A stretch of 43,471 bases of DNA from UBA1724 sp963621575. GTDB lineage: Bacteria; Verrucomicrobiota; Lentisphaeria; Oligosphaerales; Oligosphaeraceae. Position numbers and translations under genes: made by a program. Positions 33,969-40,963 of the stretch are shown here, in pieces (position 1 is the first letter of the stretch; each line of letters starts with the position of its first letter). Below the pieces are notes generated by a model. The model searched no databases. It was not told the DNA's origin and worked only from the letters and a program-made list of their open reading frames with translations. Location of the stretch: positions 1 to 43,471 of the forward strand of contig CAVFEH010000018.1 of the NCBI GenBank assembly GCA_963621575.1. Reading direction: 5' to 3'.

Positions 33969-36806
33969 CTACCCTTTTTTGGAGAACTTGCATTCCGGGT
34001 ATCCCGTGCAGCCGAGGAAGGTCCGTCCGCGGTAGGCGATTCGGCGGAGGGGTTTTCCGCAGAGGGGGCAGGTTTCCTGGAGGGCGGCCCCGGGGGCGTT
34101 GGCGGGGGCCTCGGTCTCGGGGGCGAGTCCGTCGAGGGCTCCGTCGGGCAGTTGCGCGGCGTAGCGGGAGAGGGTCTTGATCCAGGCGGAGGTCTGGCGA
34201 TCGGAGAGGGCGCCGCGGGTCTCCAGCTGTTTCAGGAGGGAGTCCACGAACTTCTTGTCGTCGTAGACGCGGGAGCCGCGCTTGGTGGCGGGGGTCCAGG
34301 CCTTGATCTCCTTCGTGAGCGCGGCCAGCCTTTGGGCCAGGGCATCGCTCCCGGGGGAGCCCGCCGCCGCGGCGGTGGTGTTGTTGTCGTCTCCGACCGT
34401 GTCGGCGGGGGTGGTGTTCCCGGCGGGGGCGGCGGCGGCCCGGTCGTCGGCGAGGCTCCAGTCGAGCTCCCGGGCGATTTCGGGGAGGGCGGGGAGTTTC
34501 CTTGCGTATTTGAGGGCCAGTTTCCGGAGGGCCTCCCGCTGGGGGGCGGAGAGGACTCCGGAGACGGAGACCTGCCGGGCCAGGGAGCGGAAGAACTTCC
34601 CGTCGTCGTAGACGCGACGGCCCCGGGTGACGGGCTCCTCGAACTCCAGGTGCTTCATGGCGTCCAGGAGCTGCTTGAGGGCGGGTTCCGCGGGGGTCTT
34701 CTCGGGGGCGTTCTGCCGGCGCTCGGCCGCTGCGGCGGCGGCGGTCGCGCAGGCCTGGAGCTGTCTGCCCAGCCCCAGGGCCTCCACGCCCTTCTGGAGT
34801 CCGGGCATCCGCTGGCAGTATTTTGCCGCCAGGGAGAGGAAGGCGGCGCACTGCCGTTCGGAGATCCTGGAGGGGTCCTCGGCGAGGCGCTTGCGGAGAT
34901 TCTCCACGAACGTGGCGTCGTTGTAGACGCGCCGTGCGCCGGCCACGGGGGGATCGTAGGGGAAGTCCGCGGGGAAGAGCGCCAGGAGCCCCCGGAGGGT
35001 CTTTTCGGGGAGGGTGCCGGTGGACACGGCGGCGCCGCCCTGTGCCAGCCATGTCTGGAATTTGTCGTAGAACTCGTGGAGCATGGCCACCCAGTTGATC
35101 TTCCCCTCCTCGATTTGGTCCAGCTCGCCCTCCATGCGGGCGGTGAAGCCCACGTCGAAGAGGTCGGGGAAGCGGTCCACCAGATAGTCGTTGACCCGGA
35201 AGCCCAGGTCGGTGGGCTTCAGGGAGCTCTTTTCCTTCTCCACGTAGGAGCGGTCCAGGATGGTCTTGACGATGGAGGCGAAGGTGGAGGGGCGCCCCAC
35301 GCCGTTGGCCTCCAGGGCCTTCACCAGGGAGGCCTCGGAGTACCGGCCGGGGGGCTGGGTGAAGCACTGCTCCTTCTGGAGCTCCAAAAGGTCGCAGAGG
35401 GCGCCACTGGGGAGCTGGGGCAGGGAGCCCTTCAGGTTGTCCATCTCGTCCTCCTGCCCCAGGTCGCGCATGGCATAGACCTTCAGGTATCCGGGGAAGA
35501 GGGTCTCGCGGGCGGCGGCGCGGAAGGTGCACTGGACGCCGGCGGCGTTGGCTCCTGCGCAGGGGAGTTCCAGGGTCTGGAGGGGTCCGCCCTGGGAGAG
35601 GATCTCGATGGCGTGGTCCACCTGCCGGGCGTCTGCCATCTGGCTGGCCACGAAGCGGTTCCAGATGAGGGTGTAGAGCTTCAGCTGGGGGGCGGTGAGG
35701 TATGGCGCCAGGGAGTCGGGGGTGCGCTCCACGCTGGTGGGGCGGATGGCCTCGTGGGCCTCCTGGGCGCTCTTGCCCGAACGGTAGAAACGGGGCTTCT
35801 CCGGTACGTAGGAGTCACCGTAGGCGCCACGGATGAATTCCCGGGCGGCGTCCTGGGCCTCCTTGGCGATGTGGACGGAGTCGGTCCTCATGTAGGTGAT
35901 GAGGCCGGCGCTGGTGCCGCCCAGGTCCACGCCCTCGTAGAGCTGCTGGGCGATGGACATGGTCTGGCTGGTGCCGAAGCGCAGCGCGCCGCCGGCGGCC
36001 TGCTGGAGGGTGCTGGTGGTGAAGGGCGGCGCGGGGTGCTGGCTGCGTGGCGTGGAGGTGATGGCGGAGACCTGGTGCGTGGCGCGGGGGTCCTGGAGGG
36101 CGTCGGCCAGCCGGCGCGCGCTTTCGCCGTCCGGGATGTTCGCCTTCTTGCCGTTCAGCTTGGCCAGGCGCGTCTTCAACTTCACGTCGCCGGCGCCCCG
36201 GGGGGCGAAGACCGCCTCGAGATTCCAGAATTCCACGGGCTGGAAGGCCTGGATCTCCCGTTCGCGGTCCACGATGAGGCGCAGGGCCACGGACTGCACG
36301 CGTCCCGCGCTGGTGTCCTTCTCCACGTTGCGCCAGAGCAGGGGGCTCACCTGGTAGCCCACCAGGCGGTCCAGCACGCGGCGCGCCTGCTGTGCGTCCA
36401 CCAGCGGCAGCTCCACCTGCCCCGGATGGCGGAAGGCGTTCTCGATGGCGCCGCGGGTGATCTCGTGGTACGCGATGCGGTGGAAGGCGCCCTTGGTGGC
36501 GCCCTTCAGCAGCGCCTGCAGGTGCCAGGCGATGGCCTCGCCCTCGCGGTCCGGGTCCGTCGCCAGGTAGATCTGCGTGCAGTCCTTCGCCGCCTCCTTC
36601 AACCCCTTCATCACTTTCCGTCCATTGGCCGTCAGCACGTATTCCGGACGGAAGTCGTGGGCCACGTCCACGCCCAGGTCACGCGGCGGGAGGTCCCGCA
36701 CGTGGCCCATGGACGCCAGGACCTTCGTCCCGGGCCCCAGCAGCTTCCCAATGGTGCGGGCCTTCGCCGGGGACTCCACGATCATCAAGGTCTTGTCTTT
36801 GCTCAT
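33969..36806 (-). CDS. topA: DNA topoisomerase I with repeated C-terminal extension
   Basis: A 945-residue type IA topoisomerase that relaxes negative supercoils. The Toprim domain is complete (MIVESPAKARTI, then ATDPDREGEAIAWHL). The active-site Tyr305 lies in GLITYMRTDS, and the later HEAIRPTSV and GVGRPSTFASIV motifs are intact. The catalytic core ends near residue 590. Instead of several zinc ribbons there are three copies of a helical unit beginning RVYND or RVYDD at about 626, 731 and 846 (with RQ and KYARKLP-like elements), separated by Ala/Pro-rich linkers. One zinc ribbon closes the protein, C-P-L-C at about 913 and C-TGYPE-C. I do not recognise the repeat family. The ATG at 36806 gives the standard N-terminus. 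It is the first gene of a leftward cluster. Confidence 0.95.
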   Translation of the reverse strand: MSKDKTLMIVESPAKARTIGKLLGPGTKVLASMGHVRDLPPRDLGVDVAHDFRPEYVLTANGRKVMKGLKEAAKDCTQIYLATDPDREGEAIAWHLQALLKGATKGAFHRIAYHEITRGAIENAFRHPGQVELPLVDAQQARRVLDRLVGYQVSPLLWRNVEKDTSAGRVQSVALRLIVDREREIQAFQPVEFWNLEAVFAPRGAGDVKLKTRLAKLNGKKANIPDGESARRLADALQDPRATHQVSAITSTPRSQHPAPPFTTSTLQQAAGGALRFGTSQTMSIAQQLYEGVDLGGTSAGLITYMRTDSVHIAKEAQDAAREFIRGAYGDSYVPEKPRFYRSGKSAQEAHEAIRPTSVERTPDSLAPYLTAPQLKLYTLIWNRFVASQMADARQVDHAIEILSQGGPLQTLELPCAGANAAGVQCTFRAAARETLFPGYLKVYAMRDLGQEDEMDNLKGSLPQLPSGALCDLLELQKEQCFTQPPGRYSEASLVKALEANGVGRPSTFASIVKTILDRSYVEKEKSSLKPTDLGFRVNDYLVDRFPDLFDVGFTARMEGELDQIEEGKINWVAMLHEFYDKFQTWLAQGGAAVSTGTLPEKTLRGLLALFPADFPYDPPVAGARRVYNDATFVENLRKRLAEDPSRISERQCAAFLSLAAKYCQRMPGLQKGVEALGLGRQLQACATAAAAAAERRQNAPEKTPAEPALKQLLDAMKHLEFEEPVTRGRRVYDDGKFFRSLARQVSVSGVLSAPQREALRKLALKYARKLPALPEIARELDWSLADDRAAAAPAGNTTPADTVGDDNNTTAAAAGSPGSDALAQRLAALTKEIKAWTPATKRGSRVYDDKKFVDSLLKQLETRGALSDRQTSAWIKTLSRYAAQLPDGALDGLAPETEAPANAPGAALQETCPLCGKPLRRIAYRGRTFLGCTGYPECKFSKKG

Positions 36807-37263
36807 TTCCAAAAATGCTATTTGTCTGTCGGATTCTCTGTTTTGGCAACCAGGCGGAAGGGGAGGGCGCCGACCCTCATCGGAGCCCGGTCCCCCACGC
36901 ATACGCGTAAAATATACCCCGGCGGGAAAGGCTCCGGATTTTCGGCGGGAGGGGGGAGGACGGCCTGCGGGGCGGGGGCATGGCCGCAGGACGGTCCATC
37001 CGCGGTCTCCGCGGCGGTGCGTGTCCGCAGGAACTTCCTGCGGCGCAACGCCGGAGGAAAATCCGCGGAGGGTTCCGGGAGGCGTTTCCCGGAAAGTCCG
37101 GTCGTCCGGGGGAGCTTCGGGAATCCCCCGGGACTTTCGCCGGGGCCGTCGTGGAAGAGGGTATTTTCTCCTTGCGCCTGCCCCGCGCCGCCGGACGGAG
37201 GGGGTGGGGCGGGGCCGGGCGCATCCCGCCATCTTTCATCCTCTTTATCTACCTAACCATAAG
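36807..37263. other. Divergent intergenic region between topA and dprA
   Basis: About 460 bp without a credible gene. It holds a perfect 19-bp dyad (CCGCAGGAA-C-TTCCTGCGG, 37025-37043) and further inverted GC-rich motifs. The topA promoter must lie near 36807-36870, where TTGCCA is seen on the minus strand but no matching -10 is clear. Confidence 0.5.
37025..37043. promoter_or_regulatory. Perfect 9-1-9 palindrome, operator-like
   Basis: Two 9-bp arms with a one-base centre cannot fold as a hairpin but suit a dimeric DNA-binding protein. The site is about 220 bp from both divergent genes. No known operator (for example LexA) matches. Confidence 0.35.
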
Positions 37264-38454
37264 ATGACTCGTCGTGAAGCCTTTTTCGCCTGGAGCCTCT
37301 TGCCGGAGATTGGCCCGGCGAAGATGCGGATTCTGCTGCAGTGTTTTCCGGATCCCCGGGAGTCCCTGGGGGCGCCGTTGGAGCGTCTGTCCCGGGTGCC
37401 GGGGTTGGGGCGTTCCTGTGCGGAGGTCCTCCACAAGTGGGAGGAGCACTGCGACATTTCGGGGGAGCTGCGCCATTTGCAGCAGGCGGGGGTCTCCCTG
37501 GTGACCTGGGAGGATCTTTCCTTCCCAATGCAATTGAAGGAGATCGCGGATCCGCCCGTTTGCCTGTATCTGCGGGGGGATGTGCTGACTCTCCAGCGGA
37601 GCGCGGACTCCCTGGCCATGGTGGGCACCCGCGCCGCCACGCCCTACGGGCGGCGCATGGCGCGCGCCCTGGCCACCCAGGCGGCCCGCGCCGGATGGAC
37701 CGTGGTCTCCGGATTGGCCCGCGGCATCGACACGGTCTGCCACCAGGCCACCCTGGACGCCGGCGGAAAGACCATCGCCGTCCTGGGGAGTGGGCTGGAC
37801 CGGGTCTACCCCGCGGAAAACCTCCAGCTGGCGCGGGACATCGCTGAAAAGGGCGGGGCGCTCGTCTCCGAATTCCCCCTGGGGACGCGCCCCGAGAGGC
37901 ACCACTTCCCCATGCGGAACCGGATTCTCTCCGGGCTCTCGCGGGGGACCCTTGTGGTGGAGGCCTCCCTCCAGTCCGGAAGCCTCATCACCGCCATGCA
38001 GGCCACTGAACAGGGGCGGGTCGTCTTTGCGGTGCCGGGGCAGGCCGATTCCCTCTCCGCCAGGGGGTGCCATGCGCTTTTGAAGGATGGCGCGCGGCTG
38101 GTGGAGTCCATGGAGGACGTCCAGGAGGAGTTCTCCTTGCTTCCCGGCATGCGGGACTGCGCGCTCCGGCGGGAAAGCCGGGAAAAGGAGGAGGCACTGG
38201 CCGCCCGGGAGGTCGCCCTGCCGCCTCTGGAGTACCGTGTCTGGCTCGCGGTCGGCGACGGACAGGTCTCCCTGGATGCGCTGGTGGAACAGTGCCGGGA
38301 GCCCGTCCCCGCCGTCCTCGCCGCACTGCTGAACCTGGAAGTGAAGCAGCTTGTCCGGCAGCTCCCGGGAAAGCTGGTCCGGCGCATTCCCGGGCCGCGG
38401 GCAAAGCCGGAGGGAGGGCAGGGGCGGGAAAGCGCGCCCGGCTTTGGTGATTGA
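37264..38454 (+). CDS. dprA: DNA processing protein DprA
   Basis: A 396-residue DprA/Smf protein, which binds incoming single-stranded DNA during transformation and loads RecA. An N-terminal HhH-like helical domain (LLPEIGPAKMRILLQ, LSRVPGLGRSCAEVL) precedes the Rossmann-like core: SLAMVGTRAATPYG, VVSGLARGIDTVCHQATL, IAVLGSGLDRVYPAENLQLA, ALVSEFPLGTRPERHHFPMRNRI and LVVEASLQSGSLITAMQA, all family hallmarks. The C-terminus (PPLEYRVWLAVGDGQVSLDALVEQ and beyond) is the DML1-like winged helix. The ATG at 37264 fits the family start; no Shine-Dalgarno is visible. It diverges from topA, a common genomic neighbour, and stands alone. Confidence 0.95.
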   Translation: MTRREAFFAWSLLPEIGPAKMRILLQCFPDPRESLGAPLERLSRVPGLGRSCAEVLHKWEEHCDISGELRHLQQAGVSLVTWEDLSFPMQLKEIADPPVCLYLRGDVLTLQRSADSLAMVGTRAATPYGRRMARALATQAARAGWTVVSGLARGIDTVCHQATLDAGGKTIAVLGSGLDRVYPAENLQLARDIAEKGGALVSEFPLGTRPERHHFPMRNRILSGLSRGTLVVEASLQSGSLITAMQATEQGRVVFAVPGQADSLSARGCHALLKDGARLVESMEDVQEEFSLLPGMRDCALRRESREKEEALAAREVALPPLEYRVWLAVGDGQVSLDALVEQCREPVPAVLAALLNLEVKQLVRQLPGKLVRRIPGPRAKPEGGQGRESAPGFGD

Positions 38455-38778
38455 TTCCCGCGCCCACCGTCCATGCCCTTCCGGCAGCCGGCGGCACTTC
38501 CTGGGCGGTTTTTGCGATTGCGCAGGTGCCTTTTTCCTGGTTGTCTTTTGTTTCATTTATTGTTGGGGTGGTTTTATTGTGTTAAAGTATGGTATTCTTC
38601 ATTTTTTTTTCGACACGGGCGGATTGCGCCCTGGAGGCGGAGGGATTCCTCCCTGGATGGAGGCGGCGTTTTTGGAGCCGCCGGTTTCCCTGTCTCCGCC
38701 GTTGGATTTCATCATTAGAGAATCGTGGCATTCTTCGTTCATACCAACCCCAGATCCATCTGCAAAGGAGGACAACGC
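38455..38778. other. Upstream region of the two-partner secretion operon
   Basis: No gene is seen. The middle (about 38520-38620) is AT-rich and contains TTATTGTGTTAAAGTATGGTATTC-like promoter sequence and a run of nine or more T, so the TPS promoter probably lies here. A strong ribosome site, AAAGGAGG (38764-38771), precedes the tpsB ATG. Confidence 0.45.
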
Positions 38779-40794
38779 ATGAAAAAGCGCACTCACCAGT
38801 GGTTCACAACGGTCCTGGCAGGCATGTTCCTGCTGGGTGGAAGTTCAGTTCTTGCCGCCGAGGAGGTGGTCCTGGAGGTGCAGCCCGCCGAGGCGGCGCC
38901 AGTCGTGGAGGAGTCCGCGCCCGCAGCCGAGGCCGCTCCCGTGGAGATCGTGGTGGAGCCCGTGGAAGCTCCCGCCGCCGAGGAGGCCGCGCCTGCAGTA
39001 GAAGAGGCCGCGCCCGTGGCGGCGGAGGCCCCCGTGGCTGAGGAGGCCGAACCCGCCCCTGTGGCGGAGGAGGCCGTGGAGCCCCTGACGGCCCCCTGGA
39101 GCCGGAAGGCGCCGGTGGCCGATGAGCGGAACCACGCGCGGACGCCTGACGAGCGGATCAACGCGGACAATGTGGAGCGCGAGGCCCTCGCCGTGGACGC
39201 GGGCAGCTACCGCTTCTACGTCCCCATGGTGACTGGCGACCGCGACAAGGTGGAGAAGCTCCAGCTGTGGAGGGACTGGGCGGAGTACATCACCTTCAAC
39301 GAGGTCTCCGCCGATGAGATCAGCGCCTTCCGGGAGGCCCTGCTGAAGGGCCTGCAGGAGGCCGGGTATGTCTTCGCCACCGTGGAGTTCCCCACCGCGC
39401 CCTGGCGGCAGGGCTTCTTCGTGGCCCTGGTGGACTGCGGTCCCCTGGGCGACATCACCGTCCGCAACAGCGGCCGCCACTACACCCAGCGACAGATCAT
39501 CAACAAGCTTTCCAACCGCGACAACCGCTTCAACTACGCCGACGTGCGCAACCGCCTGGCGGACCTGAACAACGGCGGAGACATCCGCCTGGACACCACC
39601 CTGAGGCCCGTCAAGCGCAATGGCCGCATCTATGTGGACGCCGAGGTGGAGTATGAGGACTCCCTTCCCATCCACGGATCCCTGGAGCTGGCCAACACCA
39701 CCAGCCGCGAGGCCGAGTCCGATGTCCGCGTCCGCGCCACCCTGCAGCACACCAACCTGACCAAGCATGACGACGTGCTGACCCTGGGATACATCACCGA
39801 CGGCGACCTCTTCGACACCACCAACGCCGTCTTCGGCAGCTACCAGCTGCCCCTGGACGACAAGTGGTCGGTGGGCGTCTTCGGCAGCTGGAGCGACTCC
39901 GACTACGACAACGTGATTCCCGACACCGACATCTCCGGCCGCGGATACACTCTGGGCTTCCAGGTGGAGCGCGAACTCTACGCCGACGCCTTCCGGCGCT
40001 GGACCGCCACCGCCGGCTGGAAGCTGGCCCGCACCAAGAACCGCCTGGCCCTCCACGGCCTGAATCTGGATCTGACCACCGCCGTGGTCTCCATGCCCTA
40101 CCTGACCCTGGGCTACAGCGACATGGTCTACGACCGCTTCAACGGCCGGAACTTCGCCACCCTCACGGTCACCGGGAACCGCGCCGACAAGTTCGGCTCC
40201 TCCAGCGAGCGGACCTTCACCGAGGAGAGCTGGAGCGCCGACGGAACCTTCTTCCAGGCCCGCTTCATGGGCGCCCGCGTCCAGCGGCTCTTCGAGGGCG
40301 AGGACCATCCCGGACGCTGGACCCTCTTCGCACGCGCCAGCGCCGTCTACAGCGACGACACCCTGCCGAACTCCTGCCGCGAATACCTGGGCGGCTTCGA
40401 CTCCGTCCGCGGATACAACGAGTCCGAGATCGCCGGCGACACCTCGGTCAACGCCACGCTGGAACTGCGCACCCCGCTTCTGGAGAACTTCCTGCCCGGC
40501 CTGAAGCAGGACAAGGAGCAGCTGGCCGACGACGCCAACAACTGGAAGCTCCATCGCCTCCAGGGCGTGATCTTCACCGACTACGGTTACATCTCCAGCA
40601 ACAACTACGAGAACGACGGCAGCAACGGCCGCAACGGCAGCCAGAGCCTCCTCTCCGTGGGTCTGGGAATCCGCCTGGGCATCAGCAAATACGCCCAGGC
40701 CGCCGCCGACTACGGCCTGGCCCTCATCAAACACGCCTCCGAGGACACCCCCAACCGGGGACGCTTCCACCTCTCCCTCCAGCTCCAGTTCTAA
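38779..40794 (+). CDS. TpsB-type two-partner secretion transporter (FhaC/ShlB-like)
   Basis: A 671-residue outer membrane transporter of the Omp85/TpsB family that moves its TpsA partner across the outer membrane. The signal peptide ends at SVLAA (about residue 26). A long Ala/Glu/Pro/Val-rich segment (about 28-105) replaces the short N-terminal plug helix of typical FhaC. A POTRA-like part follows (LLKGLQEAGYVFATVEFP, then GPLGDITVRNSGRHYTQRQI and IYVDAEVEYE). The beta-barrel contains the family motif GFDSVRGYNESE (about 537-548) and ends with the C-terminal Phe of outer membrane barrels (LSLQLQF). The ATG at 38779 follows a perfect AAAGGAGG. The tpsA gene starts 169 bp downstream. The Ala/Glu-rich linker may span the periplasm. 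Confidence 0.9.
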   Translation: MKKRTHQWFTTVLAGMFLLGGSSVLAAEEVVLEVQPAEAAPVVEESAPAAEAAPVEIVVEPVEAPAAEEAAPAVEEAAPVAAEAPVAEEAEPAPVAEEAVEPLTAPWSRKAPVADERNHARTPDERINADNVEREALAVDAGSYRFYVPMVTGDRDKVEKLQLWRDWAEYITFNEVSADEISAFREALLKGLQEAGYVFATVEFPTAPWRQGFFVALVDCGPLGDITVRNSGRHYTQRQIINKLSNRDNRFNYADVRNRLADLNNGGDIRLDTTLRPVKRNGRIYVDAEVEYEDSLPIHGSLELANTTSREAESDVRVRATLQHTNLTKHDDVLTLGYITDGDLFDTTNAVFGSYQLPLDDKWSVGVFGSWSDSDYDNVIPDTDISGRGYTLGFQVERELYADAFRRWTATAGWKLARTKNRLALHGLNLDLTTAVVSMPYLTLGYSDMVYDRFNGRNFATLTVTGNRADKFGSSSERTFTEESWSADGTFFQARFMGARVQRLFEGEDHPGRWTLFARASAVYSDDTLPNSCREYLGGFDSVRGYNESEIAGDTSVNATLELRTPLLENFLPGLKQDKEQLADDANNWKLHRLQGVIFTDYGYISSNNYENDGSNGRNGSQSLLSVGLGIRLGISKYAQAAADYGLALIKHASEDTPNRGRFHLSLQLQF

Positions 40795-40860
40795 TCCCGG
40801 AAAGACAGCAAGAGGACAACAAAGGAACCCAGGAGCCCCGCCGCGGGATGCGGAGGGCCG

Positions 40861-40882
40861 CCGGAGGGGACGCCCCCTCCGG
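40861..40882 (+). promoter_or_regulatory. GC-rich hairpin between tpsB and tpsA
   Basis: CCGGAGGGG (40861-40869) and CCCCTCCGG (40874-40882) pair perfectly around a 4-base loop. There is no T-run, so it is not a standard terminator. It could adjust tpsA against tpsB levels or protect the mRNA end. Confidence 0.45.
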
Positions 40883-40963
40883 AACGACCCCCTCCCACCG
40901 CGGATGGAATCCCCGGAGAAGACATCTTCCTGATTGAAATCCAAACGCAAAGGGACAACCACC

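Noticed and set aside
33840..37256. A 1138-codon open frame antisense to topA
   Set aside because: It is a Gly/Val-rich shadow of topA; the minus strand holds intact Toprim and active-site motifs and a family-like start.
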